A stretch of 64,000 nt of DNA. It comes from Blastomussa wellsi. Taxonomy: Eukaryota; Cnidaria; Anthozoa; Scleractinia; Plerogyridae. The stretch spans positions 24,845,963 through 24,909,962 of the forward strand of contig OX393568.1 of the NCBI GenBank assembly GCA_947652115.1. The letters run 5' to 3'. The notes beneath the pieces are model-generated. The model ran no database searches. It worked only from the letters and a program-made list of their open reading frames with translations, and had not been told where the DNA came from. Shown here in pieces: positions 43,572 to 57,400 of this stretch (position 1 is its first letter; every line of letters begins with the position of its first letter). A program made the translations under genes and the position numbers.

Positions 43572-44242
43572 AATTATAGTTATTATATTTCATGAAAATT
43601 GTGTTCTTTTTCTGTTACCTGCAGCAACTGCCCAATCTAGCTTCGCCCCACTACCTAATTTCTGAGTTCTTTAGCGTGCATTTTGTTTCTTTTGTTTTTA
43701 TTCGAGTTTCAAGCATCCATCTCATGCGTCCGGAAATAGATGGCCGTGAAATTGGGTGGCAATGCAAACGAGGGTAAGGTTCTGTTTCCGGGAATGCGAT
43801 TTTCCATGTTTTTGTGCTAGCTTCCTATTATTTTTAAACCAAAGATGGAAAACGCGAATCTCAATTTAATGAGAGGAAAGGAGAAACCGCAATTTTTCAT
43901 ATAGATATTGTAAATTATGGCGACAAAAATAAATTATTTTCAAATGACACTGTTCGCTTGCGTTACAAAAGCCACGTAAGAATTTTGCAGTTGGCGCTTG
44001 AAAAATACCCATATGACAATGCGCCGGCTGGTCATCCGGGATGTTTGGCAATGGGATTCAACTCTTTCTACGTGGCATAAGATGCCTTATACTTGGAGGT
44101 GAAACTTGTGGAACGTTTTGGCCGAGGGGAAAAATCTTTGTATTGTATTGTAAAATTTAATACTTCTACTGCCTCTAAGAGGCCTATCCTATCGTGTTTT
44201 AAATTCATTTCCGCGTAAAACTGTATGCACGGCGCGTGAGAG
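43572..44242 (+). promoter_or_regulatory. SEC24 upstream region
   Basis: Non-coding interval before the SEC24 start. It holds CTACGTGGC at about 44068, which resembles the core of ER-stress elements, but with no second supporting motif. No exon was found. Confidence 0.3.
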
Positions 44243-45436
44243 ATGATGAATCAACGTCCGCCGGTGACCGGGCAAAGGTATGACAAATGTTTGAAGCTTT
44301 AAAAATTATTTTCGAAAGCCGATCACTGATTTAATGTTCTACTGAACACAGGAACATGCCGTTCGACGGCCCAGCCAAGTCTAGAGGGGATAATTTTATG
44401 GCAAATTCTGGCGGTTTTCCTTCACAACAATTTCCATCAAATGCAATCGATGCAATGGCGAACGGTCCACAGCAAGTACAGATGAATGGTGTCAGCTCGC
44501 AGCAAGATCCTCGTTATTACCAACAACCAAAACAACCTCTTCCTCCAAAGGTAATTGGAATGCTACAGGCGTTGTGATATTACTGATCGAAATTTTAAAC
44601 TGAAACGAAATCTCGAGAAAACAATCCGACATTTCGTTTCCAATATATGAAGCTATGTGCGGCGTGTGTCGCGTGTACACGTATTTATAAACAACTTTCA
44701 ATCGAGTGTGTCATGATCAGATGGTTTCCTTTTAATAGTAACATTTCCTTTAACGTTGCTGTTGTCTAAAATATCGATCGCGTTTGTGTTCTTTGCTCTG
44801 GTGTTATGGTATCACTTTTGGTTTGTTCACCTTTGAAACAGTATCTTAAGTCAAATATTTGTCACAATTCATCCATGCATGCCGGCATGCTTCATTCCTG
44901 TACATTTAATTCGAATAAATTGCTTATCCCATCCCTCTTCTGTGATAGCCTGCAAATGCAGACTGGTTTCTACTTGTTGTTTTATGTTGATGAAAAATAA
45001 ACAATTGAAAAAAAGGATCACATAGATTTCAGATTGCAGCTTGGGTAATAAATCTCTTATTAGACCAAAATGTGCTGTACCATGAGATATTGTACTTTTT
45101 TTTTTTTTTTTTACTTGATTGACCCATCCCACTTAGGGCTTTTCAGGGCCAATTTACATAGCTAATCAGGGTGAGATCGGACGTCAGCATGTAAAGGCGC
45201 TCATAGCAGCCGCTATCAGTCCATTCATGATCTCACCCGAACCCAAACCAGCAGAGCAGACCACAACACCGGGAACTCCACGCCCTACTCTTTGCGATAA
45301 GTGTGTGGGTTCTTTAACGTCCCCTGCTGACCTGTAACATTAAAGATGCAGGAGACGGGACCTACGGTTTATCGTCCTTATCCGAGAAGACTAGAACATC
45401 TAACCATTTGCAGATTTTAGTTACAAAGGCAGCACG

Positions 45437-45477
<41 letters not shown>

Positions 45478-48400
45478 TCGAGACTTGAACCCGAGACCTC
45501 CCGCACGGTAGTCCGGCGCTCTACCAACTGAGCTAACCGGTCGGCGGTTGTATTTGACAACAACAATACCAACGTACTAACAACCATTTTATTTTGCTAG
45601 ATATATAGAAATATAATACAGAAAAACTTAAATAAGCAAAAAAATCTACCCAGAATAGTAAACAAGCTGAATAGTTACAAAACTTATTATGCTTTAAGTG
45701 GGTTGTAGGAAGAATAAGAAAAGAAAGCAAAAAATACAGAATATAAATAAGTAGTAACAGTACAGTACCAGTAATTGACAGATAAAATTTGTATGCAAGT
45801 TAATTAAGGGTGACAGAAAGTAAAACATGCTAAGCTAGCATTAGGTATAAGAACTTAAGAATAAATTGTTTAGTCGTGGTTTGCTTATTCCTTGTATTTT
45901 GACAGATCATTCTGCTTGCCAGATATCTATTGGAATCATATTGCTTTTTGGTGATATCTTAACAACTTAAATTTTGTTTAGACTGGAAACCAATTTCAAG
46001 GTTCTCCCTTACAACAGCCAAATCAGCGACTTTCTCCTTCCCCTCACCAGCAGCTGAATTCGTCCCCAACCCCAGCCAATCAACAGAAACAACAGTCCCT
46101 GCCTGCTTCACAGCAGCAGTCTACAAGACCTGGAGGGCCTTCTCATCAGCAGCCTCCTTCAAGACCAGGGGCACCTTCTCAACAGCAGCCTTCCCAGCGA
46201 CCCAGTGGGTATTCCCAGCAGCAACCACCATCAAGACCAGGGGTACCACCTCAACACCAGCAGTCTCAGAAACCTGGAGGCTTTCCCCAGCAGCAACCAC
46301 CATCCAGACCAGGGGTACCTCCTCAGCATCAGCAGCAGACCCAGAGATCTGGGATGTCTCCCCAGCCTTTACGTCCAGGGGCCCCTCCACAAGCGCAGCA
46401 GACATCAACACAAAGTGGGCCATCATATCATTCTCAGCAGTACCCACCTCCACCAGGAACTACCCAGCAACAGCATGGACCCACTCCAGGGCACCATCAG
46501 CATCAGGTTTTGTGTTCTTTAGTGTTGACAGATTTAGCTTATCATGTAGTTTGATCATCAAGGTGAGGGTAGTCCTAAGAAGGACTGTTGTTAGTTACAG
46601 TCGCTGTCTTCGTCGACAGTCCTTGTCAGGACTACCCTCACCCTGACGATCAAACTAGTTTAATAGAAGTTTAATAGAACACACTTTTAGGCTTGGTATT
46701 TCATATTTAATCAGGGCACGAAATTGCGCCTAATACAGGCGCCAATGCGACTAAAATTTTCGTGCTGGCGACTAAGATTCAAAAGTTAGTCGCCAAGTTG
46801 GCCACCAGAATTCTTTGGGTGTTTTATATCTTACCTTGATGGTTTTTGCAACTAAATAAAGCTTTAAAGTAAATGAATCGACACGAATGATGTCTGCTGT
46901 TAAGCAAAATCGTCACGAATGCTACGAACCGAACTTGTCAACATCCGCCATCTTGGATTTTCCAAATAGTACGTTGTATATTGTGAAGTGAAATGTCCCT
47001 TTTGCTAACAACACATATTGCGGGCTCATAACATTCCGTAGTTTTCCGACCGTGTAAACTCTTTCCACGTGCTCTCATTTTGCTTCATTTAAATTTAAAA
47101 TGAGCGACAGTGATCAGGATCGGGAAGAGTTATTTGAAGCACTGAATGCGTGTACAACCATGACCAAGGACGCCGTTTTCGAATTCTCACGGAGTTTGGA
47201 AAAAAAATACGACAATGAGAAGAAGTTTCTTCGCAGTTTGCCGCTCCGTGGCCACGTTGGTTTGCCGACAGACAAAATGGCAATGTCACTGGTGCCAGAA
47301 GATCTACCTTTGGAACCAGAAATAGCAGCAACAAGGACAACCGATGATGGAAACTGCCTTTTTAATGCTGTGTCGTTAGCTTTGGTGGGTAATGAGACCC
47401 TTTTAAGTGAATAAAGTGGTTGTGTAGACACTTAAAAGCTAGTAAAACCCTTCCATTTGACATTGTTGTATAAATTAATGTGTTTTTTCTTCAATCTTAT
47501 TTTTGGCTCCTAAATTTTTGGCCTTGGCGACCACTCTGAAAAATTTAGGAGCCAAATGGCTCCTTGATAAAAAAGTTAATTTCGTGCCCTGTTTAATGTT
47601 TCCCAATGCAATACAAGAATAAGGATACAGTGGTAGTTGTACTTTTTTTTACAACCAATTTAGTCCAAAGTTACTGGACAATATATTGCCAATGATGTTG
47701 GTTTATACTTTCATTGGTCAAATATATATAACTCCACTACCTGAATAAGAATGGCACTATCTAGATGACGACTATATATTATTGTCAAGCCAAAATTCTG
47801 GTATTCCATTTCTTTTACTATCACACAAGATGTCCAGCGTACTAAAGAACAGCCGTGCAGATGGTTTATGTATCATTTTGTCCAGTTTTTGGGTTTACCT
47901 TGGTGTAAGAACCTGTCACTTTTTCATTTGTTTTTGAGCTATTGTTTTTTGTTCCGTATTGTTTCTAGCTTCTTTGTTGTCTTGTTCGTTTTTTGTTTTA
48001 CGTCACTGGTGAGTTATGCCTGTCAGGTTCTTATACAGAGGTTGAGCCCAATTTTCAGTTGTTCCTTCTGAAAAAAGCTTGCATTTTGATCCGGTCATGC
48101 TATATTAATTACATTGCTTGGTTGAAGAATTGCGAATGATGTTCACCAGTTCACCAGCATTGGTGAACATCATTTGAAAAAATGATTTTCCATGAAATAG
48201 AAAATTGAAAAGACATAATTAATTTTATTAGATTTAAATTAGAGCAAATCACTGATTGAATGTGTTGTTATTGTTTACAGATGACTCAACAGATGAGTAA
48301 CTTGAATATCAACAGTATGCAAAGCCATCCACCATCATCTCAACAGCAGCCTCTAGGCAGCTGGTCTACCCAGTCACACACCACAGTAAGTCACAAGATA

Positions 48401-51400
48401 TGTCTTCCTGGAGCACATTCTCCTATGATTATGGGGTGGGAGAGTTGGGGTTGTAACCTGTCCTTATGGCTATGTGATAGTTTCTCATAGGTTATTAATT
48501 ATGGTACTTGAGAGAGATCTTTGATATTTTGAGGTTGGTGACAATGTAATACTGATGAGATCTGAAATTAATAAAATTAAACTTGATACATCTATCCAGC
48601 CATCAGAGTATGATGTTGATTGAAATCTTCACATGTGGGGAAAGTCAGGTTTCTAAAGAGGGATGAAATGTTTGTCAGGTTTAAGTTGAAATCACTGATT
48701 CCCTCTTAAATTAGACATGCCTTTAAAGGATATCATGGTAGTTGTATGTAATCTAAGTTTCAACTTGATTAAATTGTTGAATACAGCTACCATGATTTCA
48801 TGCAGGCTTGCCTCATGGAGGGAATTGGGTATTAATTAAATTCTTGAGTTAATGTTTGATTGATATCTTTGGTTTTCTTTTATAGCAGGGACCATACAGA
48901 GGTCCAACAACAACAGCCCCTCATTCATCATCACCTATGGGATCTCAGATGGCGCCGCCCACAAGTCGACCTCCAGGCCCTCCAACGATGCCCAGCATGC
49001 CCCCAATGAACCAACCTGGTTTCCCCCCTCCCTCTTCAGGTACTCCTCCCATGGGAGGCATGACCCAACCCTCGATGGGTAGACCCAATGCCACGCAAAT
49101 GCAGCCAATGCCAAGTACTTATCCGGGTTCACAGGTTAGTATGTCAGGTCCTTCTTTTGGTGGGCCGGCCGGTGCTGGTCTGACAAGCTTGTCAGGACCA
49201 ACACTTGGCCAGGCAACACCTCCTAGTGGGGCTTCTGGTGCTGGGATGTTGCATAGTGGCTTACCTGGTGGTCGGCGCATGTACCCAGGACATGCACCTC
49301 CAAGTCCTGTGGAGAATCAGCCATCAGCTGGATCGATGGGAATGCCTTCACATACAGTGAGTTTGGGCAGTGCTGTAAATAGCATGTTTCAAACAGATTA
49401 AGACCGTGGAACAATTCAACTGTGCTTAAAACAGTGGTTTGAATGATGATTAACTATCTTTAAACCAATACACCCTTAAGTGAAACAATGGCTAACCAAC
49501 TAAAGTCTTGTATTTCTTGCGGCAGGGTCAGTCAATGTATCCTGGTGCTGGACCAATGGGAGGGATGCCGCCAACTGGACCCGGTCAGCATGGCATGGGA
49601 CCCCAGTCACCTATGAACTCTCCAATGCAACAACAAAGAAGAATAGACCCTGATCAGATGCCTAGTCCGGTAAGTCATTAAGCCTCCATTATTCCTCATG
49701 AATCCAGAGCTGTAATTTCAATGTGTCAGAAAACAACTCAACTCACGATTTGAACAGATCCAAGTGATGAAAGATGACAATGAAGCATTTAAAGACTCTC
49801 CGTATCTTACAAGCACAAGAGGAAGGACTCCTCCTCTGATAACAAGCAACTTTGTTGTACAAGATGATGGTAGGTGGAAGTCATTGTTTACTTTGAATGG
49901 TGTATGATCAGTGTTAATTACATTTATTATATGAACTACATTGCTTTATAAGGTTCCCCCCCATGAGAAAACAGTAACTGATTACACATCTAACATTATT
50001 ATAATTTTTTTACGTGCGATGATATCAATGACTTCGCGTGTGTTAACGTTTGACCCTACTGTACTTCAATTTATTGGTGTACAGTTGGTTGAAACATCTT
50101 CAGTTCTACCTTGGAAGTCTTCAGCAAACCTCGAAAATCTACAGAAACCTTAAGTAATGTTCGGAAATCTTCGGAAAATTGTCAAAAACTTAGTCACAAC
50201 ATGTTTATAAAATAAACAAAATAATACACGGTTGCTTTGAGATATGAAATTTCTCTTCTCGTAAGTTGAACACTCGCAGATAAATTTCATATCTCCGCAC
50301 ACCCATGTATTATTCTATATGTAAATAGATTTGCGAAGCTGGTATCTCAGTGCCTGTTGATTCAGGCAAAGAGGTAAAACCACATGCACCCGGGACCTCC
50401 AGATCACAACACCAGAATCCTAATAAACCACTTGCCTTCTCACTACTGTGCCAGTGTATTGTGACAGTGAAACAGACAAATGTTTACTTTCTTGTATGGT
50501 ACTGAGATCAACTGTCCACTTAATATGTAAGGTTAAGCAGCACTTCCAGCTGTATCTAGAAGGTTGGCTGTGTATTGTTAATTTAGGATCTTTAATCATT
50601 AAATTTGTGTTTATCGTCTTGACCATAGTGTTGTTTATCTTTCTCAAATAGTTTTTTCTGTTATTTTATTTATTATTTACTAGGTAATTGCAGCCCTCGT
50701 TTCATGAGGTGTACGATGTACAATATACCGTGTAATAAAGACTTACTTCAAGCCTCCAGCATACCTTTAGCAACAGTAATCACTCCATTTGCTGAACCAC
50801 ACCCTTCAGAGGTTAGCATTTATAGCAATTGTAGTTGAGGTTGCTGTGGTTACTAGCAGCTGTAAAAAAGCTGCTGTTGCCCAAACCCTGACCTATTGCA
50901 GCCTATTGTTTAGTGTGTCCAGAGTTTTCTGTGTTCCTGGGTTTTAGTTCATGCACAAAAATGAACCTTACCCCAGTTCTCTTCTCTCATCTCGATCAAC
51001 TGAGAGTTGCTGCTGCAGAGTCACTAAGCGAGTAGTGAGAAAACGATCTTTTCTGATCCCCTTTGCTACTGCAACAAATTTTGTGTGAACTCCTTTATTC
51101 AAAGTACCGGTAATGAATAGCATTCAGTAATTAGAAATGATTTTTTTGAAAGGTGAATTAGTGATTGGAGTCCAGTGTGGCAAGTTGATTTACAGTCTTT
51201 CTCGTAAAACCATGAACACCAGAAATGTTTATGGAATGCTATTGTGCTGCAAAGAAAAAGGTGTGAGAAAACTAAACCGCAAACAGCAACGGTCATTAGT
51301 TTGTGGTTTTGAGGTTTGTTCGCATGTCCTGAACTTTGCTGCGATTGGTCACTACACAATAAACATCCCAGAAATTTTTTCTGGTGTTCACGGTTTTACA

Positions 51401-54400
51401 GGAAAGACTGTAATATGTGTGTACCTGTTGATCTCTCTGCAGCCTCCCCTTCGTATCATGGATTACAGTCCCATTGGCCCTGTAAGATGTAACCGTTGCA
51501 AGGCTTACATGAATCCCTTTGTACAGTTTCTTGATGGTGGCAGGAGATTTATGTGTAACATTTGTGCTTATTCTTCAGAAGGTATGTGTAGTGTTACTGT
51601 TACTGTTTAGCTATTTTTCATATCACGCAACTTACAACAACAACAGTATATTTTTATCCAAACAAGGAAAAATTAAACTTACACATTAGAAAATTAAATA
51701 CATACTAAGTAAGGATATTGGCTTTCTAAAATAACTAGGTAGTTAAAATAAACTAGGAAGCTAAATTATAAGAAATAAATTACAATACAAGGGTCAGGAG
51801 GAACACAGACCAAAATCACAAATTGAAAACACAACATGAACATGTACACATTAATATCTACCTGAGAAAATAAAGCTTAGAGCAGCAAGGTAAAACAAAG
51901 CAATGACACTACACTTTATTTTTTGCAGAATATGAATGAAATAGGAAAGTGAATGAGTGAAGTTAAATATAGCCTGCAGTGCAGGCGTATTACGCGCGAG
52001 TTCACATTTGCGTATTAGGCCGCCATCTTGGATTTGGAGCTGTGGAAGATTGGGGCGAGGAAATATTTTACGAGGGAGTAGGTGTTAAGAACAAAAAATG
52101 GACCCTTCTCCCCCCACCCCCACCTCGCCTCTGCACCAATCCTCTAGCAGCCAAGCGTCCAAGATGGCGGCACCGGAGAAAACACGATTTGTTACCAAGT
52201 GTCTAGCGTTCCGCTCCATAATAACGCCTGCACTGCAGGCTAAGTTAAATAAAGCAGCAAATAAATTGCAGAAAATAGACTCAAAACTACAGTACTATAG
52301 AGTTGTCACGTTAGCAAAATATGGAAGAAAATGAATAAAAAGGAGAATCAATATTTAAAAAAAAACAGAACCAGTAAAGCTGAAACTGTTTCATTGTTTG
52401 GTAATCAAAGCCAATTATTTAAATGGCCCTTGGGGATATCAGTACAACCAATTTGTTTTTATTTTCTTGCAGTTCCTGCAGAGTATTTCTGTCATCTAGA
52501 CCACCAAGGCATGAGGCTTGATGTCTATGACAGGCCAGAACTTCATCTTGGATCATATGAGTTCTTAGCTACTAAAGACTACTGCAAGGTAATTACCATG
52601 GTCAATGGATCAGTGGCTTACATGTATATTCTCCAGGTTTTCAGATATTCAGTGAAGTCTACAAAAATAATGTTGTGTTTTGGATTTATGATTTTAAGTT
52701 GGGTTAAAATGGAAAAAAATAAATAGATGGTTTGGTAGACGTTTTGGAAACATATTTTTGTATTTTTAGGAAACATTATTTAGTTGGATCTGGATTTGGT
52801 AGCAGCTATTTTTTTTTTCTTTTCTTAACATGTCACTTGTTTGGATATTATTAACAGGATCAAAAGCTGCCTGGTCCTCCTGCCTACATATTTATGATTG
52901 ATGTGTCGTATCAGAGTATGCAATGTGGAATGGTGAGAATGCTTATGAAGGAGCTTAAGGAACTCTTGGATGTGCTGCCCAAGTAAGAACCCTTCTATTT
53001 CCAAAGTTGATCAACCCAATTGTAAAACACGGGACTTGTAAGTGAGAGGGAGAGGAGTCGGTGGCTTTGTTTTACCTTGCGTTGTTCCTAACTTGTGCAT
53101 GTATTTAAAGGATTGTTTCCAATCAGAAAACTATAAAAATCAAACCATGGCAGGGAATTCAATTCACTCATAATGATTGATTTCCTTGCATTGTAGGGAA
53201 CATGGCCAACAGAATTCTTCAATCAGAGTTGGATTTGTAACATATAGCAATCATTTACATTTCTACAATGTCAAGGTGGATATATAGTACATGTTTTGTG
53301 AAAAGTTGTGTTTTGTCAATGCCTGATGTAACTTGGTGTGATGCAACTGTCAATCTTTTGTGTTGAAAAGTTATTTAGATGGCCATTTGCTGTTATCATT
53401 CATTCTTGTACTAGAATAGTATTATCTTTCTGTAGAACTCTGTCTAATGTACAAATTTGTGCAGTCAAAGCCGTCAAACTTGTCATAATTATTTGAACAG
53501 TGTTATTCATGTCATATTATATTGTCAATAATTTGCTTGCTTGTGATAGGGTAACCTGGCCCAGCCGCAGATGATGGTAGTGTCCGATATTGAAGATGTC
53601 TTTGTTCCTCTTGTCGACGGCTTTTTAGTAAGTCCTCAGGAGGCAAGAAGTGTGGTTGAAAGGTGTGTTAATCATTCTTATCATTGCAGCTGCAATATTG
53701 ATAATTTTCATAACCATTGACATTTATGAAAAGGTAACAGTACTTTAATCATAGAAGTGAAGAAAGTTTTGGCATTCATCTATATTAATAGTGCACATCT
53801 TCTTGGTAGAATGTACAGTATAGATGGCATTACTCAATTTTGTTGGCTGAGCGGTGACATTGATATACAGTGCTAGTGAAGATTGTGGCAAGTACTGTTT
53901 CATTTTGTAACTTATTTGCAATGCACAATTGATATTGGCAGCCTTTTGGAACAAATTCCTACAATGTTTGGAGAAACAAGGGAGACAGAAACAGTCCTTG
54001 GTCCCGTTATTCAAGCTGGAAAGGAAGCCTTAAAGGTAAATAATAATTAAAAACAATTATCAACAACTTCGTTGTTACTGTGGGAATTCAAACGTCCTCT
54101 GATTAATATTTAGTTTAAGAATAAGGTGGTTTCGTATTGACTTTCTTCTGGTGTAAAATTTTATTTGAGCTGTTCCTGTTATTTTTCTTCCAAACTGATT
54201 TTTTGGTTATTTAGTTAGTTGTCTGATGGCTTTTTTTGTTTCACAGGCCGCTGGTATTTCAGGAAAACTATTTGTTTTCCACTCATCCTTGCCCATTGCA
54301 GAAGCACCTGGAAAATTAAAGAACAGAGAAGATAGGAAACTTCTTGGCTCTGAAAAAGAAAAGGTACTATGACTCTAGCATTATAAAACTGAATAACACA

Positions 54401-57400
54401 GACAGACAGACAGACAGACAGACAGGTAGACAGGCAGAAAGGCACAGACAGACAGACAGACACAGGCAAACAGACAGACATAGGCAGACAGACAGACACA
54501 GGCAGACAGACAGACAGGCAGGCAGGCAGACAGACCGACGGACAGACAGACAGACAGACAGACACAGGCAGACAAACACAGGAAACTGGAAAGATGGATG
54601 GACAAACAGATGTAAAGACTTGGGCAAGAGAGTTGATTAGAAGCAACAGGAAAGATGCATAATGTTAACTGTAATTCTTGAAATTGTAGCACGTTTTTTT
54701 ATGCCATTTAAATCTGAGAATTTGTATTATTTCTTTTGTTAGACGATACTTACCCCACAGAATTCTTTTTATGAGAAACTTGCCAAAGAGTGTGTAGAAA
54801 GCGGCGTTGCTGTGGACCTGTTTCTCTTCCCTAATGCTTACATCGATGTGGCAACCATTGGCTCAGTGGCAACTCTCACTGGAGGACAAATCTACAGATA
54901 TTCTTATTTCAAGGTTCTGCTTCTTTGACTCTTTTATACTTCATTTTAGATATCAATAATTATTCTTATTTAAAGTTAAGTTTTTCATAATCATGGACAT
55001 GATTTTGTTAAACTTGGCACTGAAATTTCTTGAAAACATCAAAATTAACTTGCATACCCGGTGCAGCATGTCAAAAGAATGATGTTAAATGGTTATTTTC
55101 CCATGCTTTCATTTGAGAACAATTTGAGATCTTAATTAGTTTGACTCTTGCTTTACAGGAGGCTACTCATGGAGACCAGTTACGTGGAGACCTCAAGAGA
55201 AATCTTCAACGCAATGTTGGGTTTGATGCCGTCATGAGACTGAGATGTAGCACAGGTGATTACACATTTCTCTGTTTAATAAATAAGTAAAATAAATCGA
55301 CTTAGTGTAACATGGGTGGCACATAATAGTCTTGCTACTAACAAACTAACCTGCGATCATGCCCTCCCTCCCTACTTATCATCTCTGGGAAGGAGGGCAT
55401 GATACATTTCCTGTACGGATCGGATGTAAAAAAGCCAGATTTTGGCTTTTTGTCTGATTGGTCGAGAAACAATGCTTATGACGTGCTTGTATTCTCATTG
55501 GCTGTCTTGTTTAAATGAGGCTTCCGGCCGAGACAGTTTGAACGATTGTAACAATTTTGCTGAAACCCTGACAAAGTTACGGCATAATTCTCAAAAAGGC
55601 CGAGCACAGATAGCTTTTTAAATGCTTACAATACACGTAATTTTTTTGCGTGGAGATGTTTTGGTGTTTAGCCCAACGGGTTTTTCAAATAATTTCAAAG
55701 GTGTTTACCAGTAAATCAAAAATACGTTGATCGCCCGCGTTATAAATGTTATAGAAATAATTCGTTTTAGTTACTGAAATAACCCCCGCGAACACCAGTT
55801 CAACCTTCTTTCAAATAAATTTTCATTTTAATACGTGAGGAAGTTTTTTAAATATATTCGTTGCGTGTCCAGCGAATTATTCTGCAGACATTTTTCGACA
55901 GCCGACTTAGGAGGCGGATGGCGACCGGTTCAAAAAGAAATCAGGCGTAATTTTTTTTCTTCTTTATCGGTTAGAAAAAAAAAAAAACTTCTAAAAAAAT
56001 TTGCCTGATCGCAGGTTACTAACAAACCTGAGGATTCCCCATCATAGTGTTGGTTTTTATGGAAGGAGGAAAGACCAGAGAACCTGTTGGAAAACCTTTG
56101 GAGCAAGGGGAAGACCGTACAACAAACTCAACTCGCTTGTGAGGCCGAGTCTGGGAATCAAACCCAGGCCACATTCTTGGAAGGCGAATGTTCTCACCAC
56201 TGCATCATCCATGCTCAGACCTGTGTTGATTTATGGATTAGCCCCCATTCTCTGCCCTTACCGAGAGAGGCGAGTGCTCTCGTCACTGCCTTCTATGCTC
56301 CCCAGCTGTTTTGTCGATGAGCACCCATGGATTCTCTCACCTACATGTTCATGTAGTGCTGCTGACCTTTTAACTTGTGCAACATGCTGTCTCATTTTCA
56401 ACAGGTCTGCGGCCAGTTGATTTCTGGGGCAATTGCTACATGAGCAACACCACAGATGTAGAGCTGTCAATCATTGATCCACACAAGGTATGGCTCTTTT
56501 ATTGCGTGACACATTTGGCATTGAAAAATCAAGAGTTGTAAACACTCTGTTGACTGTCCTTGTGTATGTGTGCTGTTTTCTCTCGTCATGCCTCTTACCA
56601 TCAAGGTGGTGGGAGAGAAATCAACAGGGGCCAACAAACCGTTATGGCAACTTAAGAAATGCTAAGGGTGACACACAGTGACTACTTATGTACAGATGTA
56701 GTATTGTAGTATGGAAAAGTAATCGTACATCGTTGGCTAGAAAACCTTTATCAGTAAATATGTTTGTCTTGTCTTGTCTATCTCTTTCTGATGATTGAGG
56801 CATTGCTAACTGCTGATTATGTTGGGCTCCCAATTAAGTACTTTTGTCTGTTAGGCAATTGCTATTGAAATCAAACATGACGACAAGCTCCCCGAGGAAG
56901 GGCAAGCATACTTCCAGTGTGCATTGCTATATACGTCAATCAGTGGTCAGCGACGCTTGAGAGTTCACAACATTGCCTTCAACACTTGTAGCCAGTTATC
57001 TGACTTGTTCCGATGCTGCGAGATGGACACTTTTGTCAATATTGCGGCAAAGCAAGGTGAGACAAATTCGACTTAAGGCACTTACCATTGGTTAGACTGG
57101 CCCATTCATGAAGAGAATTCCGTTATTAATCAAATCTGTTTAGCCAGATCATCCTAATCGAAAATTGCATTCGCCTTTCTGATGAACTTTTAAAAATACT
57201 GGTCTGGCCAGCCAGTCCTGGCTAAAGGTAAGCGCACTTAGTTTCATTCGTGGATCCTCCATCCTTGAGCTACACAGCACCCCTGAAGCCTCCCTCGTTT
57301 TTTCTGATTTAATTCACGAGAAAATAAAGGGCGGTGAACGTTTTAACCTTGAGCTGTTTCTGTTACAAGATCCATGCAACCCTCCAAGTTGGGACCATTT

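Noticed and set aside
45470..45545. Functional tRNA gene on the minus strand
   Set aside because: A and B boxes are good but the anticodon stem does not pair, and the sequence continues into a SINE body with a poly-A tail.
49357..49401. C-terminal end [14 protein letters not shown] of the SEC24 frame at 48937
   Set aside because: It is read-through past a GTGAGT donor at 49357. The next exon at 49526 continues the conserved protein in frame.
51137..51442. N-terminal part of the open frame that includes the SEC24 zinc finger
   Set aside because: It lies in the intron. The acceptor before CCTCCCCTTCG at 51443 and the conserved peptide [16 protein letters not shown] mark the real exon start.
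54215..54692. Cys/Val/Ser-rich or DRQTDRQ-rich proteins
   Set aside because: Translations of the (CAGA)n microsatellite, open in several frames on both strands.
55347..56400. Open frame at 56001-56420 as a gene
   Set aside because: It covers a transposon end and a tRNA-derived fragment, overlaps other frames and reads through the SEC24 acceptor at 56404.
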